Source of the DNA: Molanna angustata
Taxonomy: Eukaryota > Arthropoda > Insecta > Trichoptera > Molannidae
DNA length: 64,000 bases
Assembly: GCA_963576475.1 (NCBI GenBank)
Contig: OY754975.1
Location: forward strand, 22,377,169 to 22,441,168
Reading direction: 5' to 3'
The notes below the pieces were generated by a model, which worked only from the letters and a program-made list of their open reading frames with translations, was not told the origin of the DNA and did no database searches. Made by a program: the position numbers and the translations under genes. Below, piece after piece: positions 13,151 through 24,989 of the stretch; the first letter of the stretch is position 1, and each line of letters starts with the position of its first letter.

Positions 13151-16040
13151 ACTAGCCTTTATGTCCCGCCGTTGGCCAAGAATGCAAAACTGTGAAGGAA
13201 TAAGCAATCGTTTTTATAATATTGTCACCCAATTATTTTGCAATATCGGACTATGAAAAGTGGTTTGAAATTTGATTGAGTTTAAGCATTGTAAAATGTT
13301 CAAGTGATGGCCACAACCCATTCTTTTTTATATATTGCTATAAAGTGTGAATGAAGTATAATATACAATTTCTGCACGCATGGACTACGCGAAATGGTTT
13401 TAAATATGACTGTTTATCAACGTTGTAAAGAGATTGGTTTGGCCACAACCCCCATTTTTAAATATTATCATCGAAAACAAATTGTAATATACCTATTGAA
13501 AATTTAGTAATTTTGGATGTTGGAATGTGGTTAAAATTTGATTAAATAATGTACTGAAAAGATCTAGTGTTGGTCACATCCCATTCGTTTTTATATTTTT
13601 TCATCAAGTGTGCATTATATTTTTGCTCAATTTGACTGAAAGTCTTCATTAACGAAGAAGAAGAAGACTTGAACTATAGTAAATAGTTTTTAATTTGAAT
13701 ATAAATGTTGTGAAGAGTTCAGTAATGGCCACAACCCCCATTCTTTAAATATTAGGTGTTGAAAATTATTCAAAATAGGATGATATAAATGGTTTAAATT
13801 TAATTAAACAAAAGTATTGAAAAGATTCTAGTGCAGGTTATATCGTCACATCCCATATCCCATTCATTTCATATGTATTTTCATCAAGTGTGCATATCGT
13901 TAATAATATTTCTGCACAATAGACTATTAGACTTAAAACTAACCCAAAAGACTAAATAAAAAAGAGAAAAATAAGTATAAGACTATAAGAAATAGTTTGT
14001 ATAAAAAACTATTTCAATGGTCTGCATAAAATAAGAAAAAATACATAAAATAGAAGAATTAGACTATTGGAAATAGATTGTATAAAAACTGACTAAAAGG
14101 TCTACATAAAAGAAGAAGAAGATTAATCCATACGAAATATTTTTGTATAAAATTCACCAAAGTTCTACATAAAATAAGAAAACGAAGAAAAAGACTAAAG
14201 GAAATAGTTTGTGTAAAAACTGTAAAGTCTACATAAAATTAAGAAGAAAAAGAATTAGACTCCATGAACCTTCGCTTCAGACCCTTCAGTACCTCCCGTC
14301 CCTTCAATCCATCATTACGTCCCTTCCAATCAGGCCCTTCAGTACCTCCCGTCCCTTCAGGCCCTTTTATACCTCCCATCCCTTCAGGCCCTTTAGTGCA
14401 TCCCTTCCCTTCATTACATCCCGTCCCTTCAGCCGCTTAAGAAAAGTTTAAATCCAGAAACCATCCTGGAAGAACCGCGAAGAGATGAAAGGACCTTCTT
14501 TTCCCAGGATACTCCACCTTCAAAGGTAAAATGACTAAATACATGAAGAAGAAGAAGAAAAAAGTTTAAATCCAGATATCTGCGAAGATATGGAAGGAAA
14601 ATTGGACCTTCTTCTCCCAGGATAGTCCACCTTCATAGGTAAAATGACCAAATGCACGATGAAGAAGAAAAAGAAGAAGAAGAAAAAAGTTTATATCCAA
14701 AAACCGTCTTGGAAGACTTGCGAAGAGTTGGAAGAACAGTTGGACCTTCTTCTCCCAGGATTCTCCAACTTCATAGGTAAAATGACCAAAAATACACGAA
14801 GAAGAAGAAGAAGAAGAAAAAAGTTTAAATCCAGAAACCTGCGAAGAGATGGAAGGACAATTGGACCTTCTTCGCCCAGGTTAGTCCACCTTCATAGGTA
14901 AAATGACCAAATACACGATGAAGAAGAAGAAGAAAAAAGTTTAAATCCAGGAACCGTCCTGGAAGACCTGCGAAGAGATGGAGAGACAGTCGGACCTTCG
15001 TTTCCCAGGATACTCCGCTTTCATTGGTAAAATGACCAAATACACGAAGAAGAAGAAGAATAAGAAAAAAATTTAAATCCAGAAACCATCCCGGGCATAC
15101 GCTCGACAATTCACCAAAGTTTCATTGTAATCAGACAAACGGTTTAGGAGCACATAGCATACATGCATCCATACATAAATAAATAAATAAAATAATTTTC
15201 CTATAGGAAATCAGTATATTGTTGATTTGTAAGTAAATAGTATTAGGTAGGTACCTACCTACAACAATGTTCTAAATAAATTCGATTCATAACAAATTTT
15301 ATTTGAATATCAGAATCTTTCCGTAACCATAGTAACCATCGAACATATAAAATATTACTATCAAATGGGCTCGATACATTTTTTTTGGATATGTAGGTAG
15401 GTACCTACATTGGTTTGTTCGAAGCCACAAAAACGAAAATTGTCCAAAATATCAAATATTACATACAAATTATGCGATTTTATTATGCCTATATCTTTAC
15501 TAATAATTAACAGACTTTTACAATATATGTCTTAAAACTTGCTGTAATGTCTTGTGTTTCATTTTATTATTTCATAATCACATTTATTTCAAAGGTATAT
15601 TATTTTAAAGAACATATTCATTCGGTAGGAAAATTAAATATCGTATGAAAAGATATTAAAATGGCGGGGTTATATGTACATTTGTACAAAACGCTTACTT
15701 TAAAAATAAGTTAAACATTATAATTAGACAAAATATTCACCATGTTTTTCACTTAAAAGCTAAGTTATACTTGAAAATATATTTTTTTCGTGTAAATACG
15801 TACTTGTAACTTTTAAACTAACAGATATTTGCGTGCAAAATGTACACTTTTTTGACAGATATGACTTGGAAAATTTTGTATGAAAAAAATAATTATTGAA
15901 ATATTTTTAAAATTCAGCATTTTTATCGCATTATTTTTAGCGTGACACTGCATCAGGTATACTGGTACATGTTCGCACATAAATTATATTTTTAGATGCT
16001 CTTGGTTTTTCAAAAGGCGTGAGACAAACACACACACACA

Positions 16041-16109
<69 letters not shown>

Positions 16110-16138
16110 TAACATTTTGATTGCTTTATTACTTTAGA
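13151..16138. mobile_element. ACTAGC-family repeat, copy D
   Basis: It starts ACTAGCCTTTATGTCCCGCC directly after copy C and ends ACTTTAGA at 16138. Its first part matches copy B at offset 7291, and from 14199 onward at offset 7148. The change comes from a 143-bp shorter GGTCTACAT minisatellite. Confidence 0.7.
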
Positions 16139-17282
16139 TAATAGGTACTATATTTGTTTATACTTTCTGGTATTACCAATAGGTATAGAACAGACAGTTT
16201 TTTTAAATACAAAGTATTTTTTACTTCATTCATACAACTTTGTTTATTGTTTTTTAATTTAATTAAAAAAAATCATTTCAATTTTACATAAACAAAAGCG
16301 AGTACCTTTCTCGACTTACCATTGAATATCGCATCATTGTATTTTATTCATATATTCTATTGCAACAAAATAAATACATACCTATATCTAAGGGAAAAAA
16401 ACGGGATAGGATGCATCAACCTATTTTTTTGAAAGAGAGAAAATATTAGGAAAGCAGTGGCTAGTATTGTATTTATTGGTCCAAACAATCTTTAAACAGT
16501 AGGTACCATAATAAAAAACGATATTAACCGCTTCGTTCATCTTTGATGTTGTTATATGAAATTGTGTTCTAACTCTATCAAAACTCAACTGAACTCTTTT
16601 CGAAACATTCTTAATTAGAAATTATAATATCTATGTACATATGTATAAAATAAACATCACAGGTTTTATTTACGAGAGCATTTCTATTTACCTTCAAGTG
16701 ATGGGCGGCGTGTTTACGCGATTTACATCTGCATTGAATTATCAAAAGAATTTTTCACATCTTTGATCGACATCAACGGTATTTAATATAAGGCACACTC
16801 TCCCAATTCCTCCATCATAAAGATATTCAAAGAGAAAGGAACTGCCTATAAACAATAATACAATTTGAATTGGAGTTCCCTGAAGCATACACTAACTAAA
16901 TATTCATTGTTTCATATTTATTTACGAATCATATGAACTGGAACATTTTCTGAGAACATGTAACAATGTTTTGATCTTCAGTATGTTTTATCATGGCCCA
17001 TATCCATGTCAATTGAAGAAGAGATGAGATTCTGTTATTTTTGCCAGGAAAATATACAGATAAAAACGAGATATTTTGAAAAATTGTATAATAAAGTAAA
17101 TACCTAATTCAAAACATGTTTCTATCTTTGGGTTAAAAAGTTATATAAATACAGAATTTAAACATACTTGCTACAAGTGTATTTACAATTGTGGTTGACT
17201 TGTAGAAATTGCCTACGGACAAAAAGTCTGCCACATTATGTAAAAATCATTTCGGAATAAAAAATTATTATTATTATTAATA
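16139..17282. other. Spacer between copies D and E
   Basis: Second copy of the 8991-10134 spacer, offset 7148. No gene seen. Confidence 0.6.
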
Positions 17283-20200
17283 ACTAGCTTTTATGTCCCG
17301 CCGTTGGCCAAGAATGTAAAATTGTGAAAGAAAAAGCAATCGTTTTTATAATATTGTCACCCAATTATTTTGCAATATCAGACTATGAAAAGTGGTTTGA
17401 AATTTGATTGAGTTTAAGTATTGTAAAATGTTCAAGTGATGGCCACAACCCATTATTTTTTATATATTGCTATAAAGTGTGAATGAAGTATAATATTTAT
17501 ACAATGTCTGCTCGCATGGACTATGCGTAATGGTTTTAAATATGACTGTTTATCAACGTTGTAAAGAGATTGGTTTGGCCACAACCCCCATTTTTAAATA
17601 TTATCATCGAAAACAAATTGTAATGTGTACCTATTGAAAATTTAGTAATTTTGGATGTTGGGATGTGGTTAAAATTTGATTAAACAAACGTAGGTACTGA
17701 AAAGATCTAGTATTGGTCACATCCCATTCGTTTTTATATTTTTTCATCAAGTGTGCATTATATTTTTGCTCAATTTGACTGAAAGTCTTCATTAACGAAG
17801 AAGAAGAAGACTTGAACTATAGTAAATAGTTTTTAATTTGAATATAAATGTTGTGAAGAGTTCAGTAATGGCCACAACCCCCATTCTTTAAATATTAGGT
17901 GTTGAAAATTATTCAAAATAGGATGATATAAATGGTTTAAATTTAATTAAACAAAAGTATTGAAAAGATTCTAGTGCAGGTTATATCGTCACATCCCATA
18001 TCCCATTCATTTCATATGTATTTTCATCAAGTGTGCATATCGTTAATAATATTTCTGCACAATAGACTATTAGACTTAAAACTAACCCAAAAGACTAAAT
18101 AAAAAAGAGAAAAATAAGTATAAGACTATAAGAAATAGTTTGTATAAAAAACTATTCCAATGGTCTACATAAAATAAGTAAAAAAACATATACCTAATAG
18201 AAGAATTAGACTATTGGAAATAGATTGTATAAAAGCTCACCCAAAGGTCTAAAAAAAGGAGAAGAAGAATATTTAGACTATTGGAAATAGTTTGTATAAA
18301 TACTGACCAAAAGGTCTACATAAAAGAAAAGGAATAAGACTATTAGAAATAGTTTGTATTAAAACTCTCCCAAAAGTCTACGTACTTAAATTAAGAAGAA
18401 TAATAATTAGACTAAAGGAAATAATTTTTATAAAAAAATGACCCAAATGTATACATAAAAGAAGAAGAAGATGAATTAGACAATAGGAAATAGTTTGTAT
18501 AAAAACTGCCCTAAAGGTCTACATAAAATTAAGAAGAAAAAGAATTAGACTCCAGGACCCGCCGCTTCAGGCCCTTCAGTACCTCCCGTCCCTTTAATCC
18601 CTCATTACGTCCCTTCCCATCAGGCCCTTCAGTACCTTCCGTCCCTTCAGGCAGTTTTATACCTCCCGTCCCTTCAGGCCCTTTAGTGCCTCCCTTCCCT
18701 TCATTACATCCCGTCCCATCAGTCGTTTAAGAAAAGTTTAAATCCAGAAACCATCCTGGAAGAACCGCGAAGAGATGAAAGAACCTTATTTTCCCAGGAT
18801 GCTCTACTTAATAGGTAAAATGACTAAATACACGAAGAAGAAGAAAAAAGTTTAAACCCAGATACCTGCGAAGAGATGGAAGGATAGTTGGACCTTCTTC
18901 TCCCAGGATTCTCCAACTTCATAGGTAAAATGACCAAAAATACACGATGAAGAAGAAGAAGAAGAAATAAGTTTAAATCCAGATACCTGCGAAGAGATGG
19001 AAGGAAAATTGGACATTCTTCTCCCAGGTTAGTCCACCTTCAAAGGTAAAATGACCAAATAGACGATGAAGAAGAAGAAGAAAAAAGTTTAAATCTAGAA
19101 ACCTGCAAAGAGATGGAAGGAAAATTGGACCTTCATCTCCCAGGATAGTTCATCTTCATAGGTAAGATGACCAAGTACACGTTGAAGAAAAAGAAGAAAA
19201 AAGTTTATATGTAGAACCCGTCCTGGAAGACCTGTGAAGAGATGGAGGGACAGTCGGACCTTCTTTTCCCAGGATACTCCCCCTTCATAGGTAAAACGAC
19301 CAAATACACGAAGAAGAAGAAGAATAAGAAAAAAGTTTAAATCCAAAAACCATCCTGGGCATACGCTCGACAATTCACCAAAGTTTCATTATAATCGGAC
19401 AAACGGTTGATAAATAAATAAATAAAATAATTTTCCTATAGGAAATCAGTATAGGTATATTATTGTTGATTTGTAAGTAAATAGTATTAGGTAGGTACCT
19501 ACCTACAACAACCTTCTAAATAAATTCGATTCCTAACAAATTTTATTTGAATATCACATTCTTTCTGTAGCCATGGAAACGATTCGAACACGTAAGTAAT
19601 ATCGAATGGTTCGGATACATTTTTTGAATATGTAGGTACCTACATTGGTTTGTTCGATGCCATAAAAATGAAAATTGTCAGAAAAATCAAATATTATTTA
19701 CAAATTATGCAATTTTATTATGCCTATATCTTTACTAATAAATAACACATTTTTACAATATATGTATTAAAACTTGCCGTAATGTCTTGTGTTTCATTTT
19801 ATTATTTCATAATTACATTTATTTCAAAGGTTTATTATTTTCAAGAACATATTCATTCGGTGGGAAAATGAAATATTGTATGAAAAGATATTAAAATGGC
19901 GGCGTTTATGTACAAAAGGCTTACTTTAAAAATAAGTTAAACATTATAATTATACCAAATATTCACCATGTTTTTCACTTAAACGCTAAGTTATACTTCA
20001 ATATATATTTTTTTGTGTAAATACCTACTTCTAACTTTTAAACTAACAGATATTTGCGTGCAAAATGTACACTTTTTTGACAGATATGACTTGGAAAATT
20101 TTGTATGAAAAAAATAATTATTTAAATATTTTTAAAATTCAGCATTTTTATCGCATTCTTTTTAGCGTGACACTGCATCAGGTATACTGGTACATGTTCG

Positions 20201-20305
20201 CACTTAAATTAGATTTTTAGATGCTCTTGGTTTTTCAGAAGGCGTGAGACAAACACACACACACACACACAGACACTAACATTTTGATTGCTTTATTACT
20301 TTAGA
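17283..20305. mobile_element. ACTAGC-family repeat, copy E
   Basis: It starts ACTAGCTTTTATGTCCCGCC and ends TTACTTTAGA at 20305. It matches copy C at offset 7148 up to 20237; a G at 20238 replaces the A at 13090, and the CA run and end then differ. Confidence 0.7.
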
Positions 20306-20389
20306 TAATTATAAACATTCTATTAATTTCAGTCATTCTAAATTGACCGAAAAATCCAAGTTTTTTTTATAATATTAGGCAACCCACCC

Positions 20390-21415
20390 TTAGAAGAGTG
20401 ATTTGTGCCAAATGGAAGAAAAGTAAAAATTTTGATAGTGAATGTCAAGACTTGATTGATACCATAAATTACTTATTGAGGAATAAACAGGAAGAGCGTT
20501 AAGAAATAAGAGATGAGACATGTTAAGTGGTAGAGGAACTTTTAATTTGGGATAGATGTCATATTCGTAGTATACAGCGGACATTCAAAGAACACGAAGA
20601 GAGTTAAACGATAAGAGATGAGACATGTTAACAGGTAGAGGAACTTTAAGGTTGGGATAGATGTCATATTCCTAGTGCATTGAACATTCAAAGAACATGA
20701 AAAGAGAAAGATAAGAGATGAGACATGTTCACAGGTAGAGGAACTTTAATCTTGGGATAAATGTCATATTCCTAGTGCATTGAACATTCAAAGAACATGA
20801 AGAGAGTTAAAAGATAAGAGATGAAACATGTTAACAGGTAGAGGTACTTTAAGTTTGGGATAGATGTCATACTCTTAGTGCATTGAACATTCAAAGAACA
20901 CAGGATCTAGTGCTTCCAATTCTGCCCCGCAGGCACATGAAGGGTTTTCTTTTATTTTAATTTTATGTAAGTGAGTAGCAATTGAGGACCCAATCTCATT
21001 CTCGAGATTACATTGTATAGAGATTTCTTTTCTGGACATTGTTTTTTTTAACGAGGCAACATTTAATTGGATGTTATAGTAGTATGATCCTTTAATTTTA
21101 GAAGATGTTTTCCACAGGTTTTGCCATTTATTTTTGACAAAGTTACAATGAGAACGAATTGTGTGTTGCATGTTAAGGGCAATGTTTAAATAAGAGAAGT
21201 CAGAACTGGTTGCTTGTTTTGCTAATTCATCCGCGATCTCGTTTATAACTTTGTGGGACGGGATCCATGCTAATATAATTTCAAAGTCATTTTTCTATTA
21301 GGTAACATACGAGATATCTGATTGAGCAAAGTCATGAGATTTAGAGAGATTGTTGGATAAAAATTTGAAGGAACTAAGACAATCAGTATTTGGATCATGT
21401 AGCTCCGCTATTCAG
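20390..21415 (-). pseudogene. LINE 3' coding remnant: RNase H domain and C-terminus
   Basis: Reading the minus strand from 21415, the frame gives DCLSSFKFLSNN, then two stops (TAA TAG near 21300), then ILAWIPSHKVINEIADELAK. This matches the end of an RNase H domain: the DSLS-type aspartate, the W-PSH block and the final AD-LAK aspartate. The frame runs on through CACGAE..FFEC (a Cys cluster seen at the C-terminus of I/Jockey/R1-like LINEs) to about 20875. Its tail (YDIYPKLKVPLPLNM and following) is found as an open frame at 20390-20584. Between the two, the coding tail has been repeated in tandem. The element is 5' truncated and dead. Confidence 0.75.
20500..20905. repeat. ~103-bp minisatellite from a LINE C-terminus, 4 units
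   Basis: TAAGAGATGAGACATGTT recurs at 20507, 20612, 20712 and 20815 (spacings 105, 100, 103). On the minus strand each unit reads as YDIYPKLKVPLP..NM-type sequence followed by FFECSMH-like sequence, the same residues as the adjoining LINE remnant. The repeat therefore arose inside the LINE's coding end. Confidence 0.8.
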
Positions 21416-21596
21416 CTATGGCTATTCAGCGTAGTGTAAATCCAAGCTAATTAATGATAGTATACAAATCAAATATGATCAATTCAAAAACGTTACACCA
21501 ACAATGCATAAAAATGAATGTTTTCCAGCTGTCAATTTGTTCAAGAGAATTTATTTTTCTTAACATATAGACAAACGGTCAGTTTCAAGTCAAGTC

Positions 21597-21824
21597 GGCC
21601 TTCGTGGCTCAGTTATTTGGGTATCTAACTACTGATCCAAAGGTCCCGGGTTCAATTCCCGGTGGAGACACAGTTTTTAATTGTGTTTTCAGTCTGGATC
21701 TGTGAGACGATTAGTATCGTAAGTCTCCAGAATGTGGCAATTTGTTATTGGGTGCGTGTTAAATTAATATTTGACAAAGTACCTGTTAGTTGCCCGAAAA
21801 GCAATATTAAACAAACAAATAAAT
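21597..21824 (+). mobile_element. tRNA-derived SINE, copy 1
   Basis: The head GGCCTTCGTGGCTCAGTT carries a pol III A-box (TGGCTCAGTT). GGTTCAATTCC is the B-box, about 40 bp downstream in TGATCCAAAGGTCCCGGGTT context. A shared body follows (TCTGGATCTGTGAGACGATT, GTAAGTCTCCAGAATG, GGGTGCGTGTTAAATTAATA) and then an A-rich AAACAAACAAATAAAT tail. The same sequence occurs at 60269-60684 (minus) and 62113-62334 (plus), so it is a SINE family, not a tRNA gene. Confidence 0.88.
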
Positions 21825-21999
21825 TAACTATGCCATGATACGCGGCATTTGTATGGCCAGGTCTATATTTTTCATATTTTTTTCAACTTTGAAGTAAAAA
21901 AACACAATCTTATACGCATCGTAGCGTATATGTTCCATATTTAGTTATTGTGTTGTTTTTCTTTTGTTTAATGCGAGTTTTGTTTTATTTTTACCATTT

Positions 22000-22062
22000 T
22001 TATATAATGGCCAAGAGGCCGTGTATGTAATAAATAAATAAATAAATAAATAAATAAATATA
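22000..22062 (+). repeat. Retroelement 3' tail with (AAAT)n
   Basis: TAATGGCCAAGAGGCCGTGT forms a small GGCC hairpin before ATGTAATAAATAAATAAATA. This is a typical insect LINE or SINE 3' end; the body of the element was not recognised. Confidence 0.5.
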
Positions 22063-22095
22063 TGGATTTATCAGAATTCGGAGTAGAACATTAAG

Positions 22096-22126
22096 TGTGT
22101 CTGTGTGTGTGCGTGTGTGTGTGTCC
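22096..22126. repeat. (TG)n microsatellite
   Basis: GTGTGTCTGTGTGTGTGCGT and following; imperfect TG run. Confidence 0.85.
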
Positions 22127-22249
22127 CTTATAACTTTTGATCCGCTCAATGCATAGAGCCTAAAATTTCAGAATAATATATATAAATAGTTATAGGCCTA
22201 CAAAACTTTTATACTCGAATTTCGTTTCAGTCAGGGATCATCAACCTTA

Positions 22250-22460
22250 CTTTATTTTTCTGATGGGGCCATTTCTCTTACGGGGTAAGCTGAGATAATC
22301 GAGTGCCATACTCCTCTATTTTTGCATACATTCTTGGCTTCCTTTACATACATGCATCGTCTCAAACATGCTCATCGATTTTTTAATCTTCTTATGTTTT
22401 CTTCTTTCAAAATATCATTCACATGATCATGTCTTCCCTTTCTTCACTCACTCCATCTCT
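22250..22460 (-). pseudogene. Possible LINE C-terminal scrap
   Basis: On the minus strand a short open stretch reads EAKNVCKNRGVWHSIISAYP, which resembles the last residues of LINE polyproteins (a basic region, then R..W.S.. and a proline end). Only about 30 residues support this. It is flanked at 22232 by CAGGGATCATCAACC, which looks like a hAT end without a partner. Confidence 0.3.
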
Positions 22461-22664
22461 TACATCCTTAATAACGTGTCGTGACATTGATTAATTATTT
22501 AGATTATATAATAGTCCACTAATCACTTAGCCCGAGTTGCAATCGGCAATTAACAACAATTAATCATAATGAAAATATATACATGCCCAAATGTTGTGTA
22601 AACCATCTCAAGAGGCTGAGCCTGTTTCAAGGTAGTGGAAAATTATTTCGCATTATCCCACGAA

Positions 22665-24147
22665 CAGTGGCGGCCGAAAACCTAAAATATTAGAGGGCTC
22701 ATTTTTTTCTTGAAATGAAATTCGCATTTATAAGGAGTCAGAAAACACTTGTGAACGAAATATTGACAGAATGATGATAAACACTGACCATGCATACCTA
22801 TGTATGAAAGTAATATTTTGTCACTTCTAGTATTTATTTGAGATAATGAGATGATTGGCCGTGGAGGCCCTAAGTTTTTTACATTCACACGATCGTCGTA
22901 ATTAAGAGAACGCGAAAGTAAATTTTGTACACTATTCATTGTGAACTATTGTCAAAAGTCAAAAATGTATCATTCAAAAATATGTAACTCGTCACTCTTG
23001 AACAACGACATCTAGCGTCAAAACGCTGAAGTTTTTAATAAGTCATGTTCATAAATGCACCCATACAAATTAATCGTTTCCACCAAACAGGAGTATGTAG
23101 TATAGTTGTTGGTACTTCAGTTTTATTCACTTATTAGAGATATTTTTATTTTTTTGTTTATGTTTGCCTTTAACATTAAACTTTGCAAAAAATATAGTTC
23201 AAATGGGTAATGTGTAATTTATAATGTTACTGTTCAATATTTCTTTGCTCTCCTTTATAATTTTGGGCTTGTTACTTATTTGAATATTTATGTTAATTTC
23301 ACTAAACTTATCTAGATAATTTTTTTCTTCATATAATTTTTGTTATCTTCTTTTGTTATCTACATTTTATATTCTTATGTCCTAAACTTACCTAAGAATT
23401 ATTATATTATTCTTAATATTTTTTTCTAAATAATAACCAATCCCTTACTTAAACACGTATTTATTTATGTTTTTTACTATATATTTTTATGTGTTATGAA
23501 ATTACTGAAGAAGAAATAAAAACTTATAAGAATTATTCATATTAAATATCCTTATTTGGCATTGAATTATCAATGGTAATTTCTCAATCGATATTCTGTA
23601 CAGTTTAAAAAAAACATTTTCAGGTATCAAATAATATTCACTATACAGATACTTTTATGATAATTTTTACGTAGACTTATGTATTTTTGAATTTCTTATC
23701 CTTTTTCCTAGTCGTCATTTTTTAAATATTTAATAAATTAGTTATTTATACAGCGTACTATAACTGCTAGTGCCTACGGATAGCATAATATAATTTTACC
23801 CTTCGTCTAGCATTCGTCTGCCGGTAAATAATGAACACACTTAGGAACGTGCCCGAGAGCTCCATACATTTGGCATTTAATTGTAGTGTGTCATGTACAT
23901 CAATTCTATGACTTTCTATACAGTTCTTCGGGCACAAGTACATTGTGCCCGCGGAACGAAATTTTTCATAGAATCTCGCTGTATGAAACATACTATCGCA
24001 GATATTGTATTACATCTGTAAGGTGGAAACATATTTATTTGAAAAAAAATGAATTTACAGGATTTAATAGCATATATTTGTGGAATATTTCGAACAAAAT
24101 TTTTGGGAGGGCTGAGCCCGGGAGCCCCTTTGGAGGAGCCGCCACTG
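22665..24147 (-). mobile_element. hAT transposon, internally deleted, intact TSD
   Basis: Terminal inverted repeats CAGTGGCGGC (22665-22674) and GCCGCCACTG (24138-24147) are flanked by a perfect 8-bp duplication CCCACGAA at 22657-22664 and 24148-24155. An 8-bp duplication plus CAGTGGCGGC ends is diagnostic of the hAT superfamily. Strand is set by a transposase N-terminus relic reading leftward from 22939. Most of the transposase is missing: only about 275 bp remain between that start and the left end. The interior is AT-rich. Confidence 0.9.
22682..22939 (-). pseudogene. hAT transposase N-terminal relic
   Basis: An open frame of 85 codons starts MNSVQNLLSRS and contains NLGPPRPIISLSQ. This resembles the K.LGRP.P.. 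segment that precedes the TTF/zinc-finger region in ZMYM-type hAT transposases. It is then lost into the left terminus. It lies inside the element defined by the CCCACGAA duplication. No catalytic residues remain. Confidence 0.45.
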
Positions 24148-24155
24148 CCCACGAA

Positions 24156-24980
24156 ATACATTAGGTATAATAAACTTTTACATATATTATGATAAAAGCC
24201 TTATTATTGTGTTGTGATACGTTTCAGCATTAGATTATGCATTTATTTCTTATCTATGATACTATTTTTGATTAAGATTCAAATGTTTTTTGAAATGTAT
24301 GTTTTCAATTCTTTTTTTATAGAATTAAAAAAAATAATATCTTTGTCTTAATGCCGTGCTTGTCTTTAGTTTCACGAGTAGATGCCTGTTTGTTATTTCG
24401 TAATTGTGTTGAGATTGATTTTGTATTTTTGAAAATGTATAGAAATAATTTTAATATAGGTATACTAAATTGAAGTAGGTATGTTGAAAATTGAAAAATC
24501 TTCAAATAATTGTACTGTCGTAGATGTGAGCATTTCAGAGTAAACATTCAATCGGCACGTGTAAGCAATATACACAATAGAGTATTCTCCTCTTAGATAT
24601 ATATTCAGGAAATACCTGAAGGTAATTGTATAGAGCCTATACTAAAGTATTGTAATTGTGTACATACATATAAGTTTACAAATTGTGTACATATTTGTAA
24701 TTGTATATGTGTTGAGGGCTTTGCCAACTTTCTAAGAAGTTGCCGGAAGGAAAGTTTTTTTCCACAACTTATGTTACAACTTTTCCCATTTTACCTATCC
24801 AAAAATGTTAAAGTTTAAACGAGACATCGTCAAGGCTCGAATAATATTCTAATGCTAGGTATTTATTAGTTTAATAATAAGAGCAACCCTGAGAGTTTAA
24901 TTGTTTTTTAATATATGTTTTAATGAAAAAAATTAAATATGGTATCACAAAGCTAAAAAACAATCATTTATCTAAGATGT
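24156..24980. other. AT-rich interval, no gene seen
   Basis: Low-complexity AT-rich sequence. TTGTGTACATACATA and TTGTGTACATATTTG near 24655-24690 form a small imperfect repeat. No reading frame with recognisable features. Confidence 0.5.
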
Positions 24981-24989
24981 TGATACCGA

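Larger units (their letters stand above)
7051..20237. repeat. Tandem segmental duplication, offset 7148 bp
   Basis: 7051-13089 and 14199-20237 (about 6.04 kb each) appear identical wherever I compared them. They include most of B or D, the 1.14-kb spacer and most of C or E. Such high identity in non-coding DNA means a very recent duplication, recent conversion, or an assembly duplication. Confidence 0.85.

Noticed and set aside
7061..19373. 80-94-codon frames in the GAA and CCCTTC minisatellites
   Set aside because: Open on both strands only because the repeats lack stops; composition is low complexity.
21597..21670. tRNA gene
   Set aside because: A- and B-boxes are present, but the same tRNA-like head is fused to a common body and A-rich tail at three places, so it is a SINE.
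22232..22250. CAGGGATCATCAACC as a hAT left end
   Set aside because: No facing terminus or 8-bp duplication found; left as a possible solo fragment.
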